From Salinicoccus sp. UBA3372 (GTDB taxonomy: Bacteria; Bacillota; Bacilli; Staphylococcales; Salinicoccaceae): a stretch of DNA of 7,065 nucleotides. Every line of letters begins with the position of its first letter. The stretch's first letter is position 1. The translations under genes were made by a program, and so were the position numbers. Where the stretch lies: positions 42,177 through 49,241 of the forward strand of contig DEQG01000048.1 of NCBI GenBank assembly GCA_002360325.1. Direction: 5' to 3'. Of the stretch, positions 1-6,239 are shown piece by piece. The notes beneath the pieces were generated by a model, which searched no databases, had not been told where the DNA came from, and saw only the letters and a list, made by a program, of their open reading frames with translations.

Positions 1-371
1 TGGTTTTGACCGCTGATACCGTTGTATCGAAAGATGGCATCATCTATGAAAAACCAGAAAACAAAGAGCATGCCTATGAAATGATTAAAGAATTCAGCGG
101 CGCCACCCATCATGTCCACACAGCCTGTCTGCTCCGTTCATTGCATAAGGAAAAGATTATTGTCTCCCAAACCGATGTCATCTTTTATGATTTAAGTGAC
201 GAAGATATTGAAAGTTATTTACAGACGGACGATTTTTCTGATAAAGCAGGCGGTTACGGAATACAAAGCCACGGCGCCGTGCTGGTCAAGGAAATTCAGG
301 GGGATTACAATACGGTCGTCGGGCTGCCGCTTGCTGAAGTCGCACGGGCATTAAAAAAATGGCAGGAGTGA
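1..371 (+). CDS. maf: Maf-family nucleotide pyrophosphatase (C-terminal part; 5' end outside window)
   Basis: This is the last 123 codons of a Maf/HAM1-fold nucleoside triphosphate pyrophosphatase. The family hydrolyses dTTP/UTP or modified nucleotides to monophosphates in the cytoplasm and is linked to septum control. Visible family motifs, in order, are the ADTVV strand with the proposed catalytic Asp, the KP pair, the SGxTHxVxT motif, the DKAGGYGIQ motif and the GDYNTVVGLPL segment near the end. Maf proteins are usually about 190 residues, so roughly 65 N-terminal residues, including the phosphate-binding start, lie upstream of the window. The frame is open to base 1, so the TTG at position 6 is an internal codon and not the start. 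The stop at 369-371 directly abuts the stop of the convergent HD gene. The usual GYGIQG reads GYGIQS here, probably ordinary variation. Which nucleotide it uses cannot be decided from this part. Confidence 0.93.
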   Translation, partial: VLTADTVVSKDGIIYEKPENKEHAYEMIKEFSGATHHVHTACLLRSLHKEKIIVSQTDVIFYDLSDEDIESYLQTDDFSDKAGGYGIQSHGAVLVKEIQGDYNTVVGLPLAEVARALKKWQE

Positions 372-391
372 TTATTTCACTCCCTGCCATT
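353..391 (-). terminator. Terminator of the HD gene, embedded in the maf 3' coding end
   Basis: The arms at 358-370 and 378-391 pair over 13 bp with one bulged base around a 7-nt loop (371-377). Read on the minus strand, the hairpin is followed by a run of seven U (353-359), the layout of a Rho-independent terminator for the HD phosphohydrolase gene. Both stop codons (369-371 for maf, 372-374 for the HD gene) lie at the loop, and the U-tract is formed by maf Lys codons. On the plus strand no U-run follows, so intrinsic termination of maf here is less certain. Confidence 0.82.
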
Positions 392-1019
392 CTCCATAAA
401 ACTGCTCCAGATACTCTTCCATGAACCGGTGGCGTTCTTCAGCCAGCGCTTTAGCCGTGTCTGTGTGCATCAGTTCTTTCAGTTTCAGCAGCTTCTCATA
501 AAAATGATTGATCATCGTATTTTGTCCTTTGCGGTATTCTTCAGCAGTCATATCTGTTCTCGCCTCCATTTCTGGTTCATGCATCTCATGATTTTTTGCA
601 CCGCCGAATATGAATGTTCTGGCAATGCCGATGGCACCGAGTGCATCCAGTCTGTCAGCATCCTGGACTATTTTATCTTCAATGCTCCTCACTTTGAATT
701 CATTATTCCCGCCTTTGAAAGATACTGCCTGCATCGCATACAATATTTTCTCGACAACCGCTTCCTCAATTTCAAATTTCCTTAAATAATTTTTCGCATC
801 TTCAACTGCATGCTCACTTTTATTCAGCTTGTCATCAATCGTGTCATGAAGCAGACTCGCGGCCGCAATGATGAAATGATCCCCGCCGGCACTTTTCTGA
901 ATATGTAATGCATTTCTGTATACTCTCATCACATGATGAAAATCATGCCCCGTCGAATCGCCCGCATGAAAATCCTCTACATATTTTTTCAATGCACTGA
1001 TAATTTTTTCTTCTTCCAT
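372..1019 (-). CDS. HD-domain phosphohydrolase (YpgQ/YedJ-like)
   Basis: The 215-aa product is a soluble, all-helical HD-superfamily metal-dependent phosphohydrolase. Metal-binding residues are seen as the HDFHH..RV segment (residues 25-33, ligand probably His29), the HD pair in SLLHDTIDD (His58-Asp59) and the distal Asp in QDADRLDALGAIG (Asp122). That last motif is characteristic of the YpgQ/YedJ branch. Family knowledge: Bacillus subtilis YpgQ has been reported as a nucleoside triphosphate pyrophosphohydrolase; the substrate of this protein is an inference. The length is normal for the family. The ATG at 1019 follows a GAGGAA ribosome binding site (1025-1030); a second GAGGAA ten bases further up (1035-1040) is too far to serve this start. 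It is convergent with maf without spacer, and its own terminator reaches into the maf coding region. Upstream lies the terminator of the S9/YceI unit; no convincing promoter was found in the short gap. Confidence 0.9.
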   Translation of the reverse strand: MEEEKIISALKKYVEDFHAGDSTGHDFHHVMRVYRNALHIQKSAGGDHFIIAAASLLHDTIDDKLNKSEHAVEDAKNYLRKFEIEEAVVEKILYAMQAVSFKGGNNEFKVRSIEDKIVQDADRLDALGAIGIARTFIFGGAKNHEMHEPEMEARTDMTAEEYRKGQNTMINHFYEKLLKLKELMHTDTAKALAEERHRFMEEYLEQFYGEWQGVK

Positions 1020-1065
1020 ATAGATTCCTCAACATTCCTCATGAAATTGATAAAGCCCTTCAAAT

Positions 1066-1094
1066 TGAAAATACCACACCCAATGGATGTGGTA
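1066..1094 (-). terminator. Rho-independent terminator after the S9 peptidase/YceI remnant unit
   Basis: The arms 1072-1081 and 1085-1094 form a 10-bp stem with a 3-nt loop. One pair (1079/1087) is C-A on the plus strand but G-U on the minus-strand RNA, and the U-rich tail (1066-1071) follows on the minus side. Both points fix the direction. It lies about 15 bases past the YceI remnant stop and ends the transcript that starts before the peptidase gene. Confidence 0.85.
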
Positions 1095-1109
1095 AAGGTT
1101 ATATATCTA

Positions 1110-1361
1110 TTACTGAGCTTCCTGGAACTGCAGTTCAAGGTTGCCTTTAACGTTTTTAATTACAAGAACGCCGCCTGTTTCAAGCGGTGCGTGCCAAGTT
1201 AAACCGTAGTCTTCACGGTCGATCTGGAATGAACTTTCGAAACCATGGACAGTTCCGCCCATTGGATCTTTACCCTGGCCGTTATATTCCATCACGATTG
1301 TTTCTTCTTTAGTCACCATCATGTGTTTTACTGAGAATTCTACTTCCGAGTGAACGTTATG
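1110..1361 (-). pseudogene. YceI-family protein remnant (5' truncation plus large internal deletion)
   Basis: Intact YceI-family proteins are about 165-190 residues and form a lipocalin-like beta-barrel that binds isoprenoid-type lipids. Here only about 83 codons remain. The open frame begins directly after the peptidase stop with NVHSEVEFSVKHMMVTK, the family's N-terminal block. It then jumps to EETIVMEYNGQGKDPMGG and on through INRxDYGLTW- and LETGGVL-type motifs to a normal C-terminus. The central strands, about 90-100 residues, are missing without a frameshift. No start codon exists before the ATGs at 1322 and 1319, which lie inside the conserved N-terminal block and lack a convincing ribosome binding site. 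The first few codons of the original gene are therefore also gone. There is no stop or frameshift decay, so the losses look recent. A 70-aa product from 1322 is possible but would lack most of the barrel, so I call this a pseudogene. Confidence 0.78.
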
Positions 1362-3056
1362 TTATTCACTCAGTTCGTTAAAGAATTTTACAATATCTTT
1401 ATTCATATCATCGATGTTTTCCGTGTGTAAAAACTGGTGGCCTTCATTTTCATATGCCACGAATTCCACATCTTTACCCTGCTTCTTCATCTTCCCGAAC
1501 ATCTGCTCTGATTCCGTACACGGCACTCTGACATCATGTTTGGAATGGAATATTCTTAAAGGCGCTTTAATGGCAGCTGAATTCTCAAGCGGAGCAATCG
1601 CCTTCATGAACTTATCATGTTCGCCGATAAATCCGTATTCATGGGAACGGAGCTCTCTGCGCCATTTGGATGTATTTTTAAGAAGCGTCTTCAAATGGGA
1701 TATGCCGACGATATCCACCGCACCTTTCCACAATTCCGGATATTGCGTAATCGACAGCAATGTAATGAAGCCGCCGTAACTTCTCCCCATTATGAAAATA
1801 TGATCTTCATCAGCACCGTGAACATCGATTAAGTGATTTCTCAAATAAACAACGTCACGAACCGCATCCAGACGTCTCTCCTTATCATCCAGCCCGATAT
1901 AAAATTTATGGTACCCCGTGCTGCCGCGAATATTCGGCACTGCAACCTGGCAGCCTTCCTTATACAATTTATAATACAGTTCATTGAATTCAGGACGTGC
2001 CTGGGACTCCGGGCCGCCGTGAATGTTGATGACAGTCCTCACATTACCGTCTGGCTGTTCGTAAAGATAGTACGGGACATCCAGATCATCAAATGATATA
2101 TAAGTGTCTGCAGAGAGGGATACTTCAGTATTGACCGGCGGATTGCCGAACAGTTTTTCAAGTGAGCCCTCTATAAGATCATAACGATAGAAATGGTGCG
2201 GTTCCGCCATGCCGGAATATAAAAAATACAGATGGCTTTTATTTTTCTTGAATGAATGGATGACCCCTTCGAAAGGAAGTTCCAGTTTCGTCAATGACCG
2301 TTCGTTTATGTCGAATTTATACACACGTGAAAATCCATTTTCATTCAAAGTCAGATAAGACGTGTTTTTATCAGCTGACAACGTAAAATGTTCAATATTC
2401 CATTCAAAATCTGTGATTCTCTCAAAGTGCCACGTTTTTTTATTCAGCGAATAAAGATTCAAATAGCCGTTCGTATAGTCACTGATGAAAACTGCACGGC
2501 TGTCATCGAGCGATGTATAACTTTTAAACCGGCCTTCCGGCAGAGGAAGCTCCTCGGCTTCACCTTCATCCAGATCATATAAATATAACCGCTGGTTGAT
2601 GTTCGTCGTGTCCTGGCTGATCAGAAGCCTCCTGTCATCATATTTTGATAAGATTTTGATCGGTCTGCCGAATGTCTGGAGCAGTTCCCTGTCCCCGCCC
2701 GGCGTGGATGAATATAATTCAAATTCAGCTTTATCCTGATGGTTTCTCAAGTAGATGAGTCTTTCATCGACAGTCGTTCCGTAATAATGATAGTATTCTG
2801 GTGAATCTGTCAGATGAATATTTTCATCCAGCAGTTTGAACTGTTCTCTTTCATTGCCGTTAAAATCTGTTGATATAATCAACTGATCGTCTGCAAACCA
2901 GTATTTCTTGACGTTCTGGTCCTCTTCAGTCACCTGTTTTATTGAACCGTCACCGAGATTGTATTTATGAAGTTCTCTTTTGCCGGTCTGATCACTGATG
3001 AAATATAGATGATTATATTTAATCTTCATGTTCAAATACTTTACATACTCCGTCAT
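1362..3056 (-). CDS. S9-family serine peptidase (prolyl oligopeptidase/acylaminoacyl-peptidase type)
   Basis: The 564-aa product has the two-part layout of family S9. An N-terminal beta-propeller spans about residues 15-320, made of repeated strands such as LYFISDQ, LIISTDFNG and VYKFDINE. A C-terminal alpha/beta-hydrolase domain spans about 335-564. The catalytic Ser lies in GRSYGG (Ser426), the Asp in HSKHDVRVP (Asp508) and the His in NEGHQF (His540); NIHGGPES is the oxyanion-hole segment. The family cleaves short peptides or blocked N-terminal residues. No signal peptide or membrane segment is seen, so it is probably cytoplasmic. The frame opens with GTG-ATG-AGA-ATG (3065-3054); AAGGAG (3065-3070) is correctly spaced only from the ATG at 3056, so I start there. 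A TATTAT -10-like box at 3079-3084 could drive it. Its stop is followed in the same frame by the YceI remnant, with which it shares a terminator. True substrate unknown. Confidence 0.93.
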   Translation of the reverse strand: MTEYVKYLNMKIKYNHLYFISDQTGKRELHKYNLGDGSIKQVTEEDQNVKKYWFADDQLIISTDFNGNEREQFKLLDENIHLTDSPEYYHYYGTTVDERLIYLRNHQDKAEFELYSSTPGGDRELLQTFGRPIKILSKYDDRRLLISQDTTNINQRLYLYDLDEGEAEELPLPEGRFKSYTSLDDSRAVFISDYTNGYLNLYSLNKKTWHFERITDFEWNIEHFTLSADKNTSYLTLNENGFSRVYKFDINERSLTKLELPFEGVIHSFKKNKSHLYFLYSGMAEPHHFYRYDLIEGSLEKLFGNPPVNTEVSLSADTYISFDDLDVPYYLYEQPDGNVRTVINIHGGPESQARPEFNELYYKLYKEGCQVAVPNIRGSTGYHKFYIGLDDKERRLDAVRDVVYLRNHLIDVHGADEDHIFIMGRSYGGFITLLSITQYPELWKGAVDIVGISHLKTLLKNTSKWRRELRSHEYGFIGEHDKFMKAIAPLENSAAIKAPLRIFHSKHDVRVPCTESEQMFGKMKKQGKDVEFVAYENEGHQFLHTENIDDMNKDIVKFFNELSE

Positions 3057-3085
3057 TCTCATCACTCCTTATACTTATATAATAC

Positions 3086-3126
3086 AAAAATACCCCAAAC
3101 CTTTTCTCTTTGAAAGGTTTAGGGTA
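3086..3126 (-). terminator. Rho-independent terminator of the UspA-like gene
   Basis: The arms 3091-3104 and 3113-3126 form a 14-bp stem. The 3096/3121 position is a C-A mismatch on the plus strand but a G-U pair in minus-strand RNA. Five U follow (3086-3090) on the minus side. It sits just after the UspA-like stop codon and separates that gene from the downstream S9 peptidase gene. Confidence 0.9.
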
Positions 3127-3131
3127 CTGTA

Positions 3132-3746
3132 TCAGAAATTTTCTACTTTGCCTTCTGTAATTCTGCGTTCGATGAGTCTGTCGCCGATATATATATAAAT
3201 CATTCCTGTTTCGAAATCCGTGTAATTCGATTTATAATATACAGCTTCATAGTCATAATCATCGTTAATATTATCCACAATCATATAATCACCGTCGATG
3301 TTTTTAAGAAACACTCTCTTTCCTGAGGCATAATCAAAGAAATCATTGTCCACCGCAAGGTTGAACGGGATGAATGTCAGGAATGTCTGAGGCAGTTTGG
3401 TCAATATATAGCTCGACAGAGACCCTTGGAGAATGAGATCCATCAACTGTTCTCTGTCTTCTCCGATGATCAAATGATCTGTTTTTTTCTTCTGGGCATA
3501 TTGAACTGCTTTTTCAAATGCGTGTTTAGGAACAGTTTCAATAATATCTAGATTACAATCCAATTCTTCAGCACGGTTTTTAATCAGCTGGAAGTCCACT
3601 TCTTTATTGTACTTTAACTCATCGGAACTGATGTCGACGACAAGAATATTAAGATTATCATCATTTTGAACCAACTCAAGGGCATGTTTGACCATGCTCT
3701 CACCTTGAATACCGTATTCAATTACAATTGTAACGTTTTTACCCAT
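3132..3746 (-). CDS. UspA-like domain protein with an extra C-terminal segment
   Basis: The 204-aa protein looks like a divergent universal stress protein (UspA) domain at about residues 4-127. A first strand (NVTIVIEYG) is followed by a helix with SMVKHALELV, a strand NILVVDIS, a strand LDIIETVP, a helix AFEKAVQYAQ, and DHLIIGEDREQLMDLILQGSLSSYILTKLP. That last run parallels the UspA nucleotide-binding loop, in which a Gly is followed about ten residues later by GS and a helix. The first part of the GxxG motif is not conserved, so ATP binding is uncertain. Residues about 133-204 are an acidic, tyrosine-rich, strand-like tail (DDYDYEAVYY, GMIYIYIGDR) that I do not recognise. No membrane segment is seen. 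Start at ATG 3746 with GAGGAG at 3752-3759. It has its own promoter and terminator, so it is probably monocistronic, although weak termination after psuG could add read-through. Function unknown; a stress-related or nucleotide-sensing role is inference only. Confidence 0.72.
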   Translation of the reverse strand: MGKNVTIVIEYGIQGESMVKHALELVQNDDNLNILVVDISSDELKYNKEVDFQLIKNRAEELDCNLDIIETVPKHAFEKAVQYAQKKKTDHLIIGEDREQLMDLILQGSLSSYILTKLPQTFLTFIPFNLAVDNDFFDYASGKRVFLKNIDGDYMIVDNINDDYDYEAVYYKSNYTDFETGMIYIYIGDRLIERRITEGKVENF

Positions 3747-3784
3747 AATAAGTCTCCTCTAATCACAGATATGATGTAAATATG

Positions 3785-3793
3785 ATTATAACA
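3785..3793 (-). promoter_or_regulatory. Extended -10 promoter for the UspA-like gene
   Basis: On the minus strand the sequence TGTTATAAT is a perfect extended -10 (TGNTATAAT) about 40 bases before the start codon at 3746. No good -35 is present at 16-18 bp spacing, which the TG extension can compensate. Transcription would start near 3778. Confidence 0.6.
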
Positions 3794-3826
3794 TCTTGTC
3801 ACAGAATTGATATATTATAAATAAAT

Positions 3827-4735
3827 TTATTTGTGATAATTTACAGCAATCTGAGTGCCGATTTCCGCATTATTCTTAACGAGCTTGATATTCGTTTCCA
3901 AGCTCTTTCCATCAGTGTTTTCTACAACTTTACTCAATAGGAACGGTGTTGACTCTTTCCCATGGATGCCTTTTTCCTGAGCTTCCTTGACTGCGTCCCC
4001 GATGATGCCGTCAATATAATCCTTGTCCATTGCATCCTCCTCAGGTATCGGGTTGGCCACGACAATACCGCCGTGCAGTGCCAATTCATATTTTGTCTTC
4101 GCAATGGATGCGATCTCTTCTGTCGTATCACTTGAAGCATTGAGTCCAATGCCGCTTTCGCGCGTGAAGAACGCCGGAAGTTCATCCGTCTGATAACCGA
4201 TTACAGGGACACCTTTGGTTTCCAGGTATTCCATTGTCTTATCAAGGTCCAGGATTGATTTCGCCCCTGCACAAATGACGACAACATCAGTCTGTGCAAG
4301 CTCTTCCAAGTCTGCTGAAATATCCATTGTATCTTCAACGCCGCGGTGAACGCCGCCGATACCGCCTGTAACGAAGAAACGGATGCCCGCCATCTCTGCA
4401 CAAATCATAGTGGACGCCACAGTTGTTGCACCCAGTTTTTTTGTTGCAACCACCTGTGCCATATCTCTTCTGGACACTTTCGCGATGTCTTCAGTGTTAC
4501 CCATGATCTCAAGCTCTTCATCGTTCAGCCCGATTTTGATCTTACCGTCGATGATTGCAATCGTTGCAGGCACTGCCCCGTTTTCTCTGACAATCTGCTC
4601 TACTTCTTTTGCCATTTCGACGTTTTGCGGGTAGGGCATACCGTGTGAAATGATTGTTGATTCCAATGCCACAACCGGTTTATTTTCATCTAAAGCTCTC
4701 TGTACTTCATCTGTAATGCTTAAAAATTGTTTCAT
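3827..4735 (-). CDS. psuG: Pseudouridine-5'-phosphate glycosidase
   Basis: The 302-aa protein is a full-length member of the PsuG/IndA family. It reversibly splits pseudouridine 5'-phosphate into uracil and ribose 5-phosphate, breaking the C-C glycosidic bond. Family motifs run through the protein: [18 protein letters not shown] near the start, [32 protein letters not shown] and [13 protein letters not shown]. By position and context, Lys159 in GAKS corresponds to the lysine that forms the ring-opened sugar adduct (Lys166 in the Escherichia coli enzyme). Glu25, Lys86 and Asp142 fit the other active-site and metal positions. ATG at 4735 is set by GGAGGA (4742-4747) and overlaps the upstream kinase stop by 4 bases (ATGA), so translation is coupled. 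No strong terminator follows; the spacer to the UspA-like gene has only AT-rich palindromic sequence. The same polypeptide has been called indigoidine synthase A-like; no indigoidine NRPS is present here. Confidence 0.96.
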   Translation of the reverse strand: MKQFLSITDEVQRALDENKPVVALESTIISHGMPYPQNVEMAKEVEQIVRENGAVPATIAIIDGKIKIGLNDEELEIMGNTEDIAKVSRRDMAQVVATKKLGATTVASTMICAEMAGIRFFVTGGIGGVHRGVEDTMDISADLEELAQTDVVVICAGAKSILDLDKTMEYLETKGVPVIGYQTDELPAFFTRESGIGLNASSDTTEEIASIAKTKYELALHGGIVVANPIPEEDAMDKDYIDGIIGDAVKEAQEKGIHGKESTPFLLSKVVENTDGKSLETNIKLVKNNAEIGTQIAVNYHK

Positions 4736-5826
4736 TTGATTTCCTCCAGGTTTTTTAATAATTGATGTTCATCCAGGTCCTGTCTGACCGTATAGCTTGT
4801 CTCTATTGTTTTTCTGCTGTTGATCATGCCGAGTTTGATCGTGTCTTCTATATCCATGCCCTTCAGCCAGCCATATACAACCGCTGCAGAGAATGAATCT
4901 CCGGCACCAGTGACATCTGTCACCTTATCCGACTTCTCTATCATATGGACAGACGCCTCGCCGCCTGTGCTGTACGCAAGAGAACTGGAGCCGTTAGTCA
5001 CAATGACATGCTCGACTCCGGCATCATTCCATTTACGCGCCGACTCCATTAAATTTTCTTCAGTTTCTATCTTCATATCGAAATATGCTTCAGTTTCATC
5101 CCGGTTGACGATCATCCAGTTCACAGTGTGCAGGTTATGCGGCAGATTCTTCATCTTCGGCCCCGACACAGGAATGAGAACAACTTTGATATCATGCTTT
5201 TCTGCATAAGCACATAAAAACTCGAGAGAAGATCTCGGGATGTTCAAATCTGCAATGATACATTTTGCCCGTTTCAATATATAAGTATTCTGAATCAGAA
5301 CTTCAGGTGTCAGTTCATCATATACTTCCATATCTGCAAAACCGTATTCCATTTCCCCGGTTTCGCTGATCAGTGCTGTATAGGAACCTGTACTCTTATT
5401 ACCGATCTGATGGACATAATCCAGATTGATGAATGGCGATGTCAGAGTTCTGATTGTATCCCATTCACTATCCACACCGCATGCAGTAATCAGTGTCACA
5501 TCCTGAGACAGACGACCCAGGTTCTCACCGATGTTCCTCGCTACCCCGCCAATGGATTTAGTCGACTGGATTGGATTCGAAGTACCATGGATCAGCTGAT
5601 TCGTTATATAGAACTTACGGTCTACGTTCGCCGCACCGATACAGACAATCGGATACTCATCACTTAGAACATAAGCCTTGCCCTGCACATATTCCTTTTT
5701 GATTAATCCAGAAATGATATTGGCAACAGTCGAGCGTGATAAACCGACCTTATCAGAAAGCTCCTGCTGAGATATAAAAGGATTTTCCTTAATATTATCC
5801 AAAACCATCTGTTCCTTCTCGTTCAC
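4732..5826 (-). CDS. psuK: PfkB-family (pseudouridine) kinase with N-terminal winged helix-turn-helix
   Basis: The 364-aa protein joins an N-terminal winged helix-turn-helix (about residues 4-53; recognition helix near [13 protein letters not shown]) to a PfkB/ribokinase-fold kinase (about 58-360). Kinase motifs are the VCIGAANVD start, the [14 protein letters not shown] signature (93-106) and [11 protein letters not shown], whose Asp310 is the expected catalytic base. Coupling to psuG indicates pseudouridine as substrate (ATP + pseudouridine to pseudouridine 5'-phosphate). A related wHTH-kinase layout is known, for example in E. coli YeiI, so exact substrate rests on context. The start is GTG 5826, 7 bases after GGAGG (5834-5838). 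An upstream in-frame extension to 5922 would have to translate through the promoter palindromes and is rejected; the overlapping ATG is followed at once by TGA. The DNA-binding domain makes autoregulation through the two palindromes upstream a reasonable inference. Confidence 0.9.
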   Translation of the reverse strand: MNEKEQMVLDNIKENPFISQQELSDKVGLSRSTVANIISGLIKKEYVQGKAYVLSDEYPIVCIGAANVDRKFYITNQLIHGTSNPIQSTKSIGGVARNIGENLGRLSQDVTLITACGVDSEWDTIRTLTSPFINLDYVHQIGNKSTGSYTALISETGEMEYGFADMEVYDELTPEVLIQNTYILKRAKCIIADLNIPRSSLEFLCAYAEKHDIKVVLIPVSGPKMKNLPHNLHTVNWMIVNRDETEAYFDMKIETEENLMESARKWNDAGVEHVIVTNGSSSLAYSTGGEASVHMIEKSDKVTDVTGAGDSFSAAVVYGWLKGMDIEDTIKLGMINSRKTIETSYTVRQDLDEHQLLKNLEEIK

Positions 5827-5838
5827 ATCCACACCTCC

Positions 5839-5882
5839 ATAAACATTTGTTTGAATTATAAACATTTGTTTATAATATAACA
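5839..5882 (-). promoter_or_regulatory. psuK-psuG promoter with two tandem palindromic operator boxes
   Basis: A 14-bp direct repeat, ATAAACATTTGTTT, occurs at 5839-5852 and 5858-5871, 19 bp apart or roughly two helical turns. Its core is AAACA-TT-TGTTT. The upstream copy widens to a palindrome with perfect 10-bp arms (ATTATAAACA, 5855-5864; 5867-5876). Two -10 candidates on the minus strand overlap these boxes: TGTTATATT, an extended -10 at 5874-5882, and TATAAT at 5855-5860. Either start point would put a bound protein across the promoter, so the boxes should repress. The likely ligand-responsive protein is the kinase's own wHTH domain, which is inference. Confidence 0.68.
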
Positions 5883-5917
5883 TAAAGTGAGTGGATAGAC
5901 AGTATTTTATTAGAAAT

Positions 5918-5950
5918 AACATTAAAATTAAAAAAGCAAATTTTAATGTT
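5918..5950. repeat. Perfect 12-bp AT-rich inverted repeat beside the tRNA-Leu promoter
   Basis: AACATTAAAATT at 5918-5929 is the exact reverse complement of 5939-5950, with a 9-nt A-rich loop. The right arm runs into the -35 box of the tRNA-Leu promoter. It has no U-tract suited to termination on either strand. It may be a regulator site, an UP-like AT-rich element or just AT-rich sequence. Confidence 0.6.
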
Positions 5951-5978
5951 GACCAACAGGGACTTTGTAAGTTATAAT
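5949..5978 (+). promoter_or_regulatory. Sigma-A-type promoter of the tRNA-Leu gene
   Basis: TTGACC (5949-5954) and a perfect TATAAT (5973-5978) are separated by 18 bp and lie about 28 bases before the mature tRNA 5' end. AT-rich sequence upstream of the -35 fits the UP-element character of stable-RNA promoters. Confidence 0.85.
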
Positions 5979-6006
5979 ACTATTGTTGTATTAAAATACT
6001 CCACAT

Positions 6007-6091
6007 GCCACCATGGCGGAATTGGCAGACGCGTCGGATTCAAAATCCGATGGCCGTAAAGGCCGTGTCGGTTCGATCCCGACTGGTGGTA
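6007..6091 (+). tRNA. tRNA-Leu(CAA)
   Basis: This is an 85-nt class II tRNA. The acceptor GCCACCA pairs with TGGTGGT (one G-U at the end), the anticodon loop TTCAAAA holds CAA for the UUG codon, a long variable arm is built on GGCC/GGCC, and the T arm is GTCGG-TTCGATC-CCGAC. The discriminator is A, as needed for leucyl-tRNA synthetase. CCA is not encoded. It stands alone on the plus strand with its own promoter and terminator, tail-to-tail with the minus-strand tRNA array. Confidence 0.97.
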
Positions 6092-6097
6092 CTACTA

Positions 6098-6129
6098 CCC
6101 CTGAAGAATGTTCTTCAGGGGATTTTTTT
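6098..6129 (+). terminator. Rho-independent terminator of tRNA-Leu
   Basis: CCCCTGAAGAA (6098-6108) pairs perfectly with TTCTTCAGGGG (6111-6121), and seven T follow (6123-6129). It lies 6 bases past the tRNA. The minus side has no U-run, so it acts on the plus strand only. Confidence 0.95.
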
Positions 6130-6161
6130 ATTCTATTATAATGAACGTATTATTTTAGCCA

Positions 6162-6193
6162 TTTAAAAAGACCAGCTGCATAAGCAACTGGTC
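6162..6193 (-). terminator. Rho-independent terminator of the tRNA array
   Basis: The arms 6170-6179 and 6184-6193 form a 10-bp stem with one G-U pair in the minus RNA and a 4-nt loop. A five-U run (6165-6169) follows on the minus side. It ends the array transcript about 45 bases after tRNA-Gly. The rest of the gap (6194-6239) is AT-rich with no other feature seen. Confidence 0.9.
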
Positions 6194-6239
6194 CTCTATA
6201 TAACAATTAATTTAATTAATGAAACAATATAAAATAAAA

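Noticed and set aside
429..785. Plus-strand open frames of about 65-130 codons opposite the HD, S9, psuG and kinase genes
   Set aside because: They are antisense shadows of well-supported genes, with no ribosome binding site and no recognisable domains.
1020..1065. Two GAGGAA boxes ten bases apart before the HD gene as a regulatory repeat or an upstream start
   Set aside because: The ATG next to the second box is out of frame with the HD gene and opens no supported peptide; the nearer box is a normal ribosome binding site.
1110..1322. The 70-codon frame from 1322 as an ordinary intact small gene
   Set aside because: Homologous YceI N-terminal codons continue upstream of the ATG and the middle of the domain is missing, so a deletion remnant is the better reading.
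3057..3065. GTG at 3065 or ATG at 3062 as S9 peptidase start
   Set aside because: Both overlap or crowd the AAGGAG site; ATG at 3056 has the proper spacing of about 8 bases.
3807..3835. AT-rich palindromic sequence after psuG as a terminator
   Set aside because: Only A-T pairs and no defined U-tailed stable stem; read-through towards the UspA-like gene cannot be excluded.
5827..5922. N-terminal extension of the PfkB kinase to an ATG at 5922
   Set aside because: It would translate the promoter and operator palindromes; a strong GGAGG and GTG at 5826 give a family-like N-terminus.
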